From NCBI RefSeq assembly GCF_014839805.1, contig NC_051120.1, positions 7,316,001 through 7,380,000 of the forward strand: DNA of 64,000 nucleotides, written 5' to 3'. Within the stretch, counting starts at the first letter, position 1, and every line of letters begins with the position of its first letter. Origin of the DNA: Manduca sexta. Taxonomy: Eukaryota; Arthropoda; Insecta; Lepidoptera; Sphingidae. Of this stretch, positions 44,151 to 56,512 are shown one piece after another. The notes under the pieces are model-generated. The model saw nothing but the letters and a program-made list of their open reading frames with translations. It searched no databases and was not told the DNA's origin. The position numbers and the translations under genes were made by a program.

Positions 44151-45724
44151 GTCTAGGTTGTTACTACAAATATCTACTTGTAGCAATTTTTTAAATGTTT
44201 GTTATGCGATAATTTTTCCCTGTGGTCCATTTTAAATTACTCTTTTTGCATTTGATTTCGTGTAGCTTCTGAATGTTGCCATTTATTTAATGGGAAGCTT
44301 ATGTTTGCGATTACTTTGTCGTTTATTGATGCCGTTCAAATACTTTGTCATTTTAGACTATTACTAAAGTTACTGCTAATAACTACACCGTGGTGCAAAT
44401 ATGTTTTTTTATTGAAATGAACTTGTCTTCTGAATATCACAACTTGAATCGGTTTGAAAATATTTCTGTTCAATCGTGTCCACAATATTTGATTCCTAAC
44501 TCCGTCCCATACCCTGACCGTACGCGTCCTTTGATGTTATATTCAAGTGTAATAACAGCTAATCCTAGCCAGCGTCACAAATTACACGCTTTTGTCCGTC
44601 AGCGTAGGATTTTGGTGCATTGTCTATGCATTCATCATAAACTGCATGCATTATGCATACAGCACGTGAGCTCCGTGAGTATTATCCAAATATCGGATTA
44701 TTAACTGATCTCTGATGGTGTGGAATTTATTACTGCATTCAATAACAGGCTTGTGAATTTGCTGTTGCATTTTGTTAGTGATATATCTTAAGGCTCAAAC
44801 ACAAATTACAAAGCATTCCAATAACAATTTCTTTTCTTAATTCCGTAACACGGTCCGTTATCGGGATTCTGAGATTACTGATTGTTTGTGGAGGTGACCA
44901 TTTACCGTCAAATGACCTATTTGCGATGAAGTTCTTGTTACAAGGTTGCAAATGTATTTAATGTTTGTGGCTGTATGTAACTGCTTCCTTATCGTTATTA
45001 GGTCACCGGTCAGCCGACTCGGGCCTGGTGGCAAATTCTCGCAGCCCTGGTTTTGCGATGTCTTAGCCAATACATTGATGTTGGTAAATATGTTGCGCTT
45101 TTTGTTTTTTTCACGGAAAGAAAAGCAGAAAGGAATACTTACTAATGTTGTAGGTGTTTATAAATACGGAGTGTATTTAGTTTTTAATTAAAAAAAATGC
45201 ATTATTTGCTGCCGTTGCAGAATACACATTTAAAAACAAAAACAATATTACGATGTCATAGAATTATTCCTAACTGACAGGAATTTTTATCCAAACGTTA
45301 CATTGATTCGTATTTCAAATTTTCTAACGTCTATTAGTCAATTCACATAACGTGATAGGTTTTACTGACCCTTTGTCATTTGTTAAATAATCGTTTCTTA
45401 CGCCCATTTAATATTCATTGAGAAACGTCAATCTGACGTGTGATGTATATAGTATATTTTGTTACTTACTACGTGTTGTGTCAATAATTTTATACAGGAA
45501 TTTATGAAATTTTTAACTGGTGACAGCTTTGTTATTTACTGATGAACAAAAGTTTTGACTGCACATTTATAATATCTTACCACTCTTACATACTCGATTT
45601 CTCCTTTTTGTTATAAAAAGTTTTGATGTATACAATTGTAGGAATTGTGATTGTATGGATCTGCTTAGGCAGCTTTTACGAAAGATCAGACTTTGCTTCA
45701 GAAAAGAATAATGTTAATGCAAAC

Positions 45725-48553
45725 TAGGGGTCGCAAACCGGTATCCCGGATTTCGAAAATACCGGAATACCGGACCAAATTAAGAATTTCAAAATACCGG
45801 TATTGATTTTAGAAAAACCGGGATTTTCGGTATTTTATAAAAAATAAAATTCAGTACTAAATGTGTGTATAATTATTAATTTCTCGAGTTTTAAATCGCA
45901 AAAATTTAAGCTGCTTGCAATTTCATTCATTCGTATAGGCGTATATTCTATAAAGAGCGACCAAAATACATTGCTTATGGCTATATTGCTACTTTTGTTT
46001 TGTTCTAAGCATAGCGGTGTTAACTGTTAATTGTTATTTAGATTAGAACTTATTAGAAATATTTTTTGTTCTTTAAAGTCTATCCTCATTATTCATAGAC
46101 GTTATTTATCTAAGGACGGAGCATTGCTGTGATAACAAGTCTGTTTCTCAGTGCTGACGGTATGGCAGCCTTCGTAGTGCGTAGACGTAGGGCCGTTGTG
46201 ATTGGCTAATATTGAGATACAACTTGAATCTAGTTGGCTGTCAGATTAACAAAGCTGAACAAACAGCAAGCTGTCAGATAAACAAAGCTGAGAAACATAA
46301 CAGAGGGAATTGATGTAAAATACAACATGTTTAAAAGCCTTGAGCTGCCTGCAATAATGGCCTGGTATTTCATGGCAATTTCGCGGCGTTTACCGAAAGG
46401 CCGAAATTGTCCTTATTTACTCTATCGACAGCTGCGGACACACGATCGACTTGTTCCCGAGAATAAATTTGCAAGACATCAGCATACAGATGGTACGCAC
46501 ATTGAAGATGTTGTGTTAAGAGGTTTATGAAGATAGAGAACAATAATGGGGAGAGTATGTCGCCTTGAGGGACGCCACAGTCTATATCACGCCAGCTAGA
46601 CGAAAAATCGTCTAGGCGCACCAACTGTTGGCGTCCCTGAAGATATGAAGAGAACCAATTCAGTGCCGTAGGCGCAATTATAAGGTGGGAGAGGTTTGCA
46701 AGAAGAATGTCGTCACTGACTATTGAAAGCGTTGGAGAAATCAACCAAAGCCAAAACAGTGACTTTGGAATCCTCCATGCCCGCCCTAATATCGCCAGTC
46801 ACTTTGAGGAGTGCAGTAATAGTGCTATGGCCAGGCCTGAAGCCAGACTGGAGTGGGCACAGTAGGTTGTTTCGGTGCACATGCTCAGACAATTGCTTGT
46901 GTGCACAGGCCTCGAGCACTTTCGAGAGAAAAGGAAAGAAATGCATATGGGACGGAAATGCTTAGCAAGTGATGGGTTAGGGATTTTTAGGGAAGAGGGA
47001 TAGCAATAGCTCTCCGCCACAAAGACGGAAAGATACCAGTGCTGAGGGAGGCGTTAATGATATGGGACATGATTAGTAGAAGTTGCTCCAGGATAGGGAT
47101 TATCATGCGACGACTGATGTTGTCACAGCCAGTGGCATTGGATTTAATGGACAGGATAACTTTTCTAATTTGACCCAACGGCACAGAAGAAAAGTGAAAA
47201 GTATTAATGTTAGGCCAGGATAGACCCGCTAAGAAATCCATGGTACGACGCCTAGTTTGGTGATCAATCATGGTAACAGATGTGAAATGTTGATTAATGT
47301 CATCCAAACCAATAGTCGCACCGTGGAAATCTATGTTTTTAACTTTGCCAATATCCAGAGTTCCGAGGAATCTCCAGATACTGGCTGGCGAGGAGGAAGA
47401 AATATTACAGAGAATGTGTCGGCGTTTAGCATTACGTACCAGTACGCATAAGGCACCAATTCTCCTCCGAACGATCCTTTCTGTACTGGCGAAAAGCCCG
47501 TCGTCTCATCGCCAATCTAACCCCATGTGTAATCCATGGTGCAGGAGGACGTTTTAATTTAATTTTCTTTAAAGGGGCATGGGTATCAAAGAGTGCAGTG
47601 ACATTGCGGTTAAAAATTGCGACTTTATCGTCAATGGAGGTGGCTACCAATAGGTGATCCCAGTTAAAGTTAGCAGCCTCTCCTTTCAGCTTATCTGCAT
47701 CAATGCGACCAATACTACGCAAGTGCAATATCCTAGAAGGGAACTTGGGAGGTTTTAGGGCGAAAGACATGTAGATGAGATCATGGTGAGAAGAAGCCAG
47801 AAGCGGGAAATTGACCGTGGGAGAAAACAAGGGAAGGAGCAGAGGTGAGGATAATGTCAAGCCAAGTGTCGTGACCATCCATATTATGGTGGGTAGCTTG
47901 CAGTGGTAGGACATGCAGTTTAGCAGAGTCAAGGATAGTAAGGAGTTTACGAGATCGGGAAGAGTGGCTGGTAAGGAGATTAGTATTTAAATCACCCATG
48001 ATAATGTGATGAGCATATTCTGATCCTATAGATTCCAGAACTGTTTCCAGACTGGAGAAGTAATCAAGGGATGGGGGACAGTAAATAACACCTAGTAAGG
48101 TTTTCACTCCCTTGACCCAAACCTCAAGAAATAGAAATTCCGCCATAAGCGGAATAAGAAGCAGAGGAAGATATTACAGTTTTATATTTCAGGTCGCTAC
48201 GTAAATATATAGCGACTCCGCCCCCTCTCCTGTCAAATCGATCATTTCTAATCAGAATGAAACCAGGGGAGGGGGTAAAGGTTCGAAGGAAGGTGAAGTT
48301 TGAGCCAGCTCTCAGAAATCAGAACGGTATGGACGTTGGCTTACAAAAATAATCTCTTTTCATTCATCCTTTAACTAACCACTAAGCTATCACTAAAATT
48401 TGACATTTAATTACTAACTTAAATGTATATTTCCTATTTTTCTAATATTTCTTCAAATACCGGAAATACCGAAAATACCGGAATACCGGAATTTATTTTA
48501 GGTCAATACCGAAAATACCGGTTTTGTAATATGGTCCGGTATTGCGACCCCTA
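45725..48553. mobile_element. hAT-like DNA transposon, non-autonomous, carrying a LINE fragment
   Basis: Terminal inverted repeats TAGGGGTCGCAA (45725-45736) and TTGCGACCCCTA (48542-48553) are perfect. An 8-bp target duplication ATGCAAAC flanks it (45717-45724 and 48554-48561), the hAT signature. Both subterminal regions carry many ATACCGG/CCGGTAT repeats (45739-45840 and 48455-48540). No hAT transposase frame is seen; the centre holds a decayed LINE on the - strand. Confidence 0.88.
46325..48345 (-). pseudogene. LINE ORF2 fragment (endonuclease and reverse transcriptase), broken
   Basis: In - strand order, an endonuclease region near 48345 has ISESWLK, then RGGGVAIY and MGDLNTNLL. The linker has PPAPWITHGVRLAMRRR. 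The reverse transcriptase has SKVLEACAHKQLSEH, LQSGFRPGHST, LVDFSNAF and GVPQGDILSPLLFSIFIN. The active-site box is YADV, not YADD. At least four frame breaks separate these pieces. The N-terminal start, the thumb region and the 3' UTR are missing, so both ends are truncated. Jockey/CR1-like by motif style; clade not certain. Confidence 0.85.
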
Positions 48554-49204
48554 ATGCAAACCATAAATGTCATTCTGGTAAATAATGAAACTCTTAACGT
48601 GGCAATAAGTAGTTATAATAAATGTAGTAATTTCAGTTGTAAGTAATGACTGATATTAGCTTTTATATTTGTTTTAGTGTTCTCTTACACTACCACTTTA
48701 CCTAGTCTTGACGTGCATCTTTCAGATGAAATGAAAGCGATTAATCCATCAAGACGTATTTACTTGATAATTTTACTAAACAATCCCAGCAAAGAGTTAA
48801 TAAAATATAATAATTCTGAGGCTGGCAGCCCGCATCATCTTTATACGTTAATCCGATACTCTCGAACCGTTTGCATAAGGGCACTAGTGACTTGACACGG
48901 CTTTGTTCCACTCGCACTAAAAGCTTTTCATGTAAAGTCTAGTTTCTTGCATACAAAATAATATTAAGCGGTTTAAATCACAGGATTTGCTCATTGTTCG
49001 AGAGAATAGTAAATTGTTATGTGAATTTTGTTTTATCTAAATTAAATGCAGCCATGCGTCTTTTCCCTTGTATTAGTAGAATTAGTGTTGAAAACAAAAA
49101 AGGGAATGATAATTTAAGATGATTTTTGAACTTTGTTCAATACGAGTTAGAACTTGCGAGCTACCAAACACAACTTTATACGTTATGTCCATGGGTTTAC
49201 ATGT

Positions 49205-49420
49205 TCCTTCATTTATCTCCGAAGGGGTATGCAGAGGCGCAACCAGGACACCCATTTTTCGCCAAGTGTGTTCCGTCACATGAGGTTTTAGGGAGCGAGT
49301 CTATCGCCATATCGGGCATGAATTCCAGACTCCGGCCTGACACTAAGCAGAAAAACCTAAATATCACTTTGCCCGCCTCGGGATTCGAACCCAGGACCTT
49401 AGAGCGCTGCAGTACCATCA
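49205..49420 (-). mobile_element. tRNA-derived SINE, family A, copy 7
   Basis: Opposite-strand copy with CTCCGAAGGGGTATGCAGAG, CTAAGCAGAAAAACCTAAATATC and box B complement GGATTCGAACCC. The 5' head is eroded after AGCGCTGCAGTACC. No clear target duplication. Confidence 0.85.
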
Positions 49421-49453
49421 GTCAGTACAAGTTAGGTTGTGAATTTATACTTA

Positions 49454-49677
49454 GTAAGGTCCGGAGAGCCTGTTCCGTCTACGGGGGCATATCCATCTTT
49501 TTGCAATTAAGGCCGTTCTTATCGAAAGACAACTTTGTTTACCATATAGGTAAATAGGAGATTTTTGACTGTTATCTTTACAGCTATCGAATTTGTCCTT
49601 CGAATAAAACGCCCGTAGTTGCAAAAAGACGGATTCGCCCCAATAGACGGAATAGGGCCCCAACGTCAGAGCCTTAC
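49454..49677. mobile_element. fold-back MITE with TTA target duplication
   Basis: A 224-bp element whose halves pair over most of their length: GTAAGGTCCGGAG...CATCTTTTTGCAATTA against TAGTTGCAAAAAGACGG...CCTTAC. Flanked by TTA on both sides (49451-49453 and 49678-49680), as in PIF/Harbinger-type MITEs. A related arm (CCCGTAATTGCAAAAAGACGG) lies at about 33235-33315. Confidence 0.7.
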
Positions 49678-51199
49678 TTATAGTTTTGGGCATAATTTAA
49701 TATTATATCAATTTCGATTCAACTACATTTGAGGTTTTTAATATCAACTAGGTAAAAATAAAACTGGACAACAGAGTTTAGCTAATGAAAGGTCAGTATA
49801 AAATTCTATGTACGTAAATAATATATTTCATTTAAGTACCATTATCAAATGACTATTCAACCATAAAAAAACATATATTTATCCTCTAAATTTTCATATC
49901 CCCCGCCAGCCTGCACCGAAAACATTGTGTTGGCAACATTGTTCTGTTATAAAAACACCATGTGTATTTAATGTAATTAACTGTTTGTGAGTTCTTGCGT
50001 ATTCCGAGTTCCCCTCTTTCTTGTGGATTTAAACAATTACCGTTCATTAGGATGCACACTGAGCGCAGCTTTTGTAATGCAAATCCATTGTTTTTGTGCA
50101 CCCTGTATTTATCTCATATATTTTTGTTGCCGTTTATGTGTAATTGTAATGTTTAGCATGTATGGTTTGCGTGGCTTGCGGGCTAATTACACCCTGTGCC
50201 TAGTATTTCTTTACTGTCCACTGTGATGTCTTTGAGTTGTCTTTTATTCTAGGATTTCACGAATAACTGCATTTTAGACTGGCAACACATCCAACTCTGA
50301 CAACTACAACATGACCACAATAATTTTCCTCATACACAACTCATATCGATAAGTTATTCTCGAGTAAGTTTGCAAACCGCATGGAACTCAAATGAAAAGC
50401 AATCTTATAAGTGGGAGGAAAGTTCGTACTTTTAACTTTATATAAAATTCAATATATCCAAACGGCGCGCCGCGGTCCGAAGTCAAACATCGCAAGCGTG
50501 GAATTTAAAGGAAACCACCATAAAAATAGTAAACACTATTTCTGCTTGTGAAAAGATAAGTCTTGGTCTGGCAAACACAGTTGTATCTCGAGGGGCGGAC
50601 TCGGGACAAGTTTGATTCGATTCTTTGAATTCGGAAGTGGCATATAGAAAATATTGAAAATTCAGTGCGCCGCAGTAGCGACTAGCGAGCGTGGCGCCAC
50701 CGGCATTATGTCACACAAATGGCGTCAAAAATTGAGTTTAGGATCCATTCATACTTTTGCGACGTCGCACGTTATAGATTATGCAACGTTCTGCGATTCT
50801 CTCAACGGTTTTTAGATACCTGGAGTAATATTATCACGAATGAATGTAGACAATGAGGGAACATAACTTTAGCCTGGCGCATAGAGTGGTTCTAATAATC
50901 TGTATTTTAATTTATATCACTATTATTAGAAATTTAAGTCGCCACAGACTACAAAAATATGTAAAGTGTAGAATTATCCATTATGTCATAGACCCATCGC
51001 ATAGATGGGTATTAGACCCGACTTTGTTGAAACAAATCTGTTGATTATTAATCCATGAAATTCTCACAAAGGACAGAACCAATAAAAATATATTAAGATT
51101 TTTTTAACAAATATTGTCAATACACATAAATACAAAATGCATGGACCAAAAGCATTATGAAGGACGAAGCGTGTCGATAACCATAGCATATAAACAAGC

Positions 51200-51440
51200 A
51201 TAACACACTTAACACTAACGAAACGTTTCCATCGGTGCAAGCTACATCCGGAACGTGTTAAGACAAGTCCCTCAGGACAGGAAGGCACAAGCGAGAGATC
51301 ATCCTGTGTTATACCTCCGACGCGATAAGAGGACGCTCCTGCCACCGAGTGCTGAGACCACATGGCACTTCGACTGTATTTTCCCTCGCATCCCGGGAGG
51401 TTTGAGACAGGGCTACAACTCTACAAAATGTTTTCTGTTG
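51200..51440 (-). other. possible orphan coding exon, not assigned
   Basis: On - an open frame follows an acceptor-like ttttgtag and reads SCSPVSNLPGCEGKYSRSAM, then GGITQDDLSLVPSCPEGLVL and TRSGCSLHRWKRF. It is Cys-containing and GC-richer than its surroundings. CPEGLVL...GC resembles short Cys motifs of secreted insect proteins, but no family is recognised and no partner exon was found. Confidence 0.25.
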
Positions 51441-51531
51441 AGCATGAGAGAGTTAATTGATTGTTTTAACGGATAATTGTTATGTTTGTTACAATACCGA
51501 TTCATACATTTTAAAAGTAATTTTGTTTAGG

Positions 51532-51690
51532 ACTGCAGTTTGCTCGCGACTTTGCTTGCGTGAAAGAATTTTTCTGGGACAAAATGTTCCGTTGTGAATT
51601 ATCTGAGATAAAAAGTAGCTTATGCGTTTTCTAGGTTCGCTAACCTTCTACATATAAAATTTATCGTATTTACACAGTCAGACGCAGCGG
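51532..51690 (-). mobile_element. Helitron-like fragment, degenerate
   Basis: Carries TTTGCTCGCGACTTTGCTTGCG (decayed hairpin) and GATAAAAAGTAGCTTATG, as in the better copies. Terminal CTAG is lost. Confidence 0.4.
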
Positions 51691-51763
51691 GGAGACTGTT
51701 TTAAACATAAACGTAAAACTCTTTTTATTGATTCTTGTGTGTTATTTGTTGCCATGCCTGTTC

Positions 51764-51906
51764 GAATCATCATCATTATTTCAGCCAGGAATCGTCCACT
51801 GCTGAACATAGGCCTCCCCCATTGAGCGCCATAGGGACCGGTGCTGGGCCGCCCTCATCCATCGGACTCCGGCGACTCTCACCAGATCGTCGGCCCATCT
51901 CGTGGC
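51764..51906 (-). mobile_element. RTE-type LINE 3' end
   Basis: On - the frame reads RWADDLVRVAGVRWMRAAQH then RSLWRSMGEAYVQQWTIPG and stop (51783-51781), followed by an ATGATG repeat tail. This is the conserved C terminus of RTE-like ORF2 common in Lepidoptera. Strongly 5' truncated. Confidence 0.8.
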
Positions 51907-52356
51907 TATACAAATGATTATAGAAAACCTCACGTCACATGAACATGCTTTAATAGAAATATTTCGGAAATCTGGTCATGTTTCTCCGTAAAATCCTTGC
52001 TATATCGTCGATAAGTTTATAAATTCATGTTTTTGAAGTAAGCTATTGGCCACCCTGCGGCAAACCTTCACTAGTACAATTTAATTCCTAGAAAACGCGC
52101 AAAATTCCTTGTCCTTGGTAGATTTAAACATAAACCTTTAAACATGTCGTGTATAAATAATGTTCTTTATTTTAGGATATAAAGAGTTTATCTGGGTCAA
52201 TAATTCTTGGAATCTTTTTATTTTGTTGCAGTAAAAATTTTTGAAGTAATATTATGTTTTTTACATTTTTTCCAAGAAATATTTAATTGAATCAAAATGT
52301 TATCGGATTTCAAAGTGTCATAAAACACATTATTGAATCACACTAATATTATTATC

Positions 52357-52620
52357 TGACTAATATAAATGTAAGTGTGTGAAAACATTTAGAAGATAGT
52401 AGTAAATGCAGATACAACTGAACGCATTTGTATGTAATTTGGTACACTTGTAGACTAGAATGTCCTAGATTATGACGTAGGCAAATTTTTATCCCAGTAA
52501 TATTTTCTATTGGCAATGATTTTTCATGTGATTTTTTAAATATATGGTAGAGGCTTACTGATATTCTATGAACAGTGTTTTAGGGAGGAAGGCGCGGGCG
52601 AAGTCGCGAGCAACACCTAG
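52357..52620 (+). mobile_element. Helitron-like element, + strand copy
   Basis: Ends with CGCGGGCGAAGTCGCGAGC hairpin and CTAG (52617-52620), followed by host T. The 5' end is near the ACTAATATAAATG at 52357. Orientation is opposite to most other copies. Confidence 0.6.
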
Positions 52621-52900
52621 TCAGTAAAAAGTTTGACTACCTATTATATTATCATAAATATATTTTCATCAAATTTTCTAAAAGTCGACAATCCGACAAC
52701 CAAATTAATAAACATCTTATAATGAAAGTTAAAGTAGATATTTATATTTCGGATTTACATTAAAATCTAAACCATAAGAGCCCGTGGGAAATCAGTAGAC
52801 TCTGGAAATGTTGACGAGGCTCGATGTCGTCCTATCTGTCGTGTATCCTACATTTTTTGTTTCGAAAATATTTTTTTTGTTAATGATTACAATGTATAAA

Positions 52901-53124
52901 AGGCATTAATCAGGATTTATTTCAGCTGCCTTTTAAAATAAGTTATATGTTGTCCTGAAAAAAGAAAACTGAGTTGAGTGTGTTTTGTTAAAATATTGTC
53001 ATTGAAAAAGTGTTAGGATTTACTTCAGCTGCTTTTTATAATAAGTTATGTTTTCGCAGATTTGCGCTAAAAAAGGACATTTATTTAGGTATGTTTTATT
53101 AAAAATATTGTGACTAAAAAAACT
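52901..53124. repeat. imperfect tandem duplication (about 110 bp x 2)
   Basis: AGGATTTATTTCAGCTGCC...GTGTTTTGTTAAAATATTGTC is repeated as AGGATTTACTTCAGCTGC...ATGTTTTATTAAAAATATTG directly after. Old, about 80 percent alike by eye. Confidence 0.6.
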
Positions 53125-53730
53125 GGCTAAAAATTAAAGAAAATTACTTTATTTATATTTAGGAATCGGAAACACACATATAATTAATAATAGCCAAAAA
53201 CTAATTTTTTACACTCATTTAACTAGATAAGTCGAAGATTGTCCTTTATATCTCATAGTATTAAAGTACAAATTGTTTTGCTTCGATCTACAATATGGTA
53301 ATTCATTTTATATTTATTACAAAAATAATTCGACTAATATTATAACAGATAGGTTGTGACGTCGTCACGAGCCAAATGTCACATATTGTAGTGAACCGTT
53401 ACGTTGGAGGGATGCCAGATAAGTGTGGCTTAATAATAATGTTGCCAGCAAAATATGGACAGAATTTAATATTTTTTTATGATCTGTTTATTAACATCAA
53501 ATGTCCCGCGATGAAGGTCCATGCTTTAAATTGCAATAAAATTCGGGCTGTTTTACGGCTTATGGTTAAAAGTTTCGCATACTATCAAGCGTGCGATAAG
53601 TCTTAAGAAATGCATGGCCTTGATTTGCGTCACAGTGAAATATTAGAAGTCTCCATAAACACATTTATATGGATATCAGTCGCGAAGGGTCCCTTTAACT
53701 TGATCCTTACCGCCTTCTCTTTATGTAGAA

Positions 53731-53989
53731 CTAGCTTTTGCTCGCAGCTTTGCCCGCGTTGAGGAGTTGTCCGGGATATTTTTTTTTCCGTCTTACTTGA
53801 TATATATCGTTATATTATAACCAAATTACACAGTCATTATAAATTGTAGCCTATGTGTTATTCTGATGTATAACCAATATTACTGTAAAGTTTCATCCAA
53901 ATCCGTTCAGTAGTTTTTTCGTGAAAGAGGAACAAACATATGTCTATACATCCATCCTCACAAATTTCGCATTTATAATATTAGTAGGA
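53731..53989 (-). mobile_element. Helitron-like element
   Basis: CTAG at 53731-53734 next to GCTCGCAGCTTTGCCCGCG hairpin; opposite end TTATAATATTAGTAGGA. Flanked by host A (53730) and T (53990). Internal CCAAATCCGTTCAGTAGTTT is shared with the 36.9-kb copy. Confidence 0.65.
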
Positions 53990-54705
53990 TTTATGTAGAA
54001 TCTTATTATCACTAGAACGATTTGCAGACTGCATTCATGCATAGTACCTATACTGTATTTATTTATTTATTTAGTATTTGGGAAACAAACAGAAAATATA
54101 AAATATTAATAATTAAAGAATGTTACAGAATCCAGCGAAATTTCCACTAATAAATAACACAGGCATGGAAAGAGTGAACAATAACATTAATTAAAATACA
54201 ATGAAATAAAGGTAACAAAAAAAACAAACTTAAATAATATTATTATATATCGGGTTCCCTTTTGGAAATTTTACCTTACGCCACTGATGAACACTATATC
54301 ATTCATAAAATACAAGTGTACTTGCACTATACTGCTTGATGACTGAAACTGACATGGCGTTGGTCCACCCAGCCGGATTCTAGCATGTCACAGACAAGTC
54401 TGTAAAAATATTGTGACCTCGCCACCCTATTTAATAAATGTATTCGAAACTATAACCGTAGCTTACTATGTATCACATAAGTTTTTTATCGTATTGGCTC
54501 GTTTATCGAAACTACGATATTGTCGTTATGTTAATATCTGTTTTTCTATTTTGGCAAAACAGAATCACTGCTAATGATCAGAGTGACCTTAATGACTATA
54601 TGAAAAGCTTAGTCAAGCGACTGCAACAATGCCATCAAGCGATATGTCCATCGTCAATGAAAATCGACGTTGATGTTACCATCGCAAATATATAATATAA
54701 TAATA

Positions 54706-55014
54706 TGTATCAGCCCTGTATTACGTCCCATTGCTGGGCACGGGCCTCCTATATTACTGATAGGGATCAGTCGTTAGTCCACCACGCTACCCTAGTGGAG
54801 ATTGGTAGATTTTACATACTCTCAAAATTAAAGAGAAATTCTCAGGTATGTGGGTTTCCTCACGATTCTATTCTTCACTGTTAAAGCAAGTGATAATTCA
54901 CAAAGAATACTCACATAATTTTTAGAAAAGTCAGACGTGTGAGCCCTTGGTATTTGAACCTGCGAACATTCGTCTCGGCAGTCCGTTCCACAACCAACTA
55001 AGCTATCGCCGCTC
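54706..55014 (-). mobile_element. SINE family B, near full-length copy
   Basis: From CAGCCCTGTATTACG to TAAGCTATCGCCGCT. On - the head has box A-like TAGCTTAGTTGG and box B GGTTCAAATACC. Moderately diverged. Confidence 0.85.
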
Positions 55015-55729
55015 ATCATCTTCTTCATCAATTATTTGAGATAAAATAAAAATTTCCAGCATTAAAATTTGCAGCTGGTTAATATTCGTGTATCGAATAT
55101 TTTTTTCTAAAGCGTTAACAGCCTCTGACTCAACTAAAACCCAATATACCATTAATCTGCCGGGACCAAAAAAACCGAATTGGTGAATTAACATATAAAT
55201 CGGCGAGGACGTCAGCATGTGCGACCGTTTCGGATTGAAATTAGATTGTCGGGCAGACGCGCGGGCAATTGATTATGGTCAGCCAAGTCGAGATGAGCTG
55301 CGGACCGTCATCCGATCTGGTCAACGAACCGTGTTTAAGATAGATTGGGTCACGTGAGCCTTTTTGCTCTAGTATTTGTAAAGTTTAGCGTGACTTTCGG
55401 ATATTGCCGAAATACAGTGGCGTTGCATGTGTTCTTTCCGTCCGAGGCCGACGCTATGTCGCTCAGTCACCGGGCAAAAACAAGGAAAACATTTCAATAA
55501 ATAAGTCATGCGCGTCCAAATAGCCACTGGTACATGTGACAAATGTAAAATCAAATATCTTACGCATTTTGCTGACCCCCTAAAATACCCAGTTGGGGTG
55601 GAATGCCCCCTTCCCCTTCACACTACGTCACTACCAGAATAGCGATGGCATCTAAAAATTTGTTTTATTACGATGTCTAACATTCGTGACCATAAATGTT
55701 TTATAATACCTAATAATAAATACGCCCAG

Positions 55730-55822
55730 CTTTGTATCGTCAACCCACTGCTGGGCACGGGCCTCTACTGAGTGGTTTGAGACCTTAATCCACCACGCTA
55801 GTTCGGGTTGGTAGCCTTATCT
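55730..55822 (-). mobile_element. SINE family B fragment
   Basis: Has CCCACTGCTGGGCACGGGCCTC and CACCACGCTAG...GGGTTGGTAGCC, the 3' half only. Confidence 0.65.
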
Positions 55823-56422
55823 ACTTTTGAAATTGTAAAATTTTTGGGTGAGTAGGGGTCGTTGTCAAGCTATCTTTCTCAAAAAGTTAATGTTAACATT
55901 TTGTATAAATGATAGCGAGCGATACACCTATCGTTATGATATTGTTATTCACATATTTTTTTTAGTGTTAGTGATTGTAGAAAGTTGTCTTGGCTGGCCT
56001 TTTTCCTATTTTTGGGTTTCCAATTTTTTTTTACCGTTAATGCACGCGATAATGACAATTAATAATAGTCATTTGTAATTGTAATAAATGTTAAGTTCAA
56101 TTGCTTTCAATTAATTGACCCAAGCTAACAGTTTATTTGCGGCGTGTAGCGGCCTGCTAATATTAAGCGTCAACAAATCTTGGGACTCTACGAGTATTTT
56201 ATTTTCGGAAATTATATTGTTTGTCAGGAAATTTTCGGGTCAAAGGTCGTTTTCGTTTGTTTTTTAGGAGGGCTTAGAAGAAAATAATGATGGTTTGTAT
56301 ATACTTAAAGACTGCATTGGCGTGGTGTGGCATGGCGTCTGTAGGAAAAATCAATTTAGCCTTTTATATATATTTTTTTTGCTTCTTTATTTTTTGTTTT
56401 TAGTTTTTTTTTACTTTTTTAC

Positions 56423-56512
56423 TGTCTCGATGGAGAAGTTGCATTGTGTGTGCGGTATGGTCGCCGCGCTGAGGTCCCGGGTTAGAATTCCGCGAAGAGC
56501 AAAGCCAATATA
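56423..56512 (+). mobile_element. SINE family A head, degenerate
   Basis: CTCGATGGAGAAGTTGCATTG...GCGCTGAGGTCCCGGGTTAGAATTCC parallels the family A head (CTCGGTGGCGTAGTTG...GCTCTGAGGTCCTGGGTTCGAATCCC). No body follows. Confidence 0.5.

Larger units (their letters stand above)
28239..45716. other. gene-poor, repeat-rich interval
   Basis: Apart from the repeats listed separately I see no coding exon. DNA is AT-rich with scattered GC-richer unique patches (29.33-29.42, 31.1-31.3, 36.7-36.9, 38.8-39.0, 40.0-40.25 and 40.8-40.95 kb) containing TAATTA/TTAATTAA-type homeodomain-like sites. The 5' end of the DMAC2-like gene lies just left of it. Confidence 0.5.

Noticed and set aside
44390..44704. 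104-codon frame on +
   Set aside because: Unrecognised composition, no splice context, no motif; consistent with chance.
46325..48345. Functional LINE
   Set aside because: Multiple frame breaks, a changed active-site box (YADV) and missing ends show it is dead.
50460..50830. GC-richer region with GGCGCGCC and TCAGT initiator as a promoter
   Set aside because: No downstream exon or core promoter element pair could be supported.
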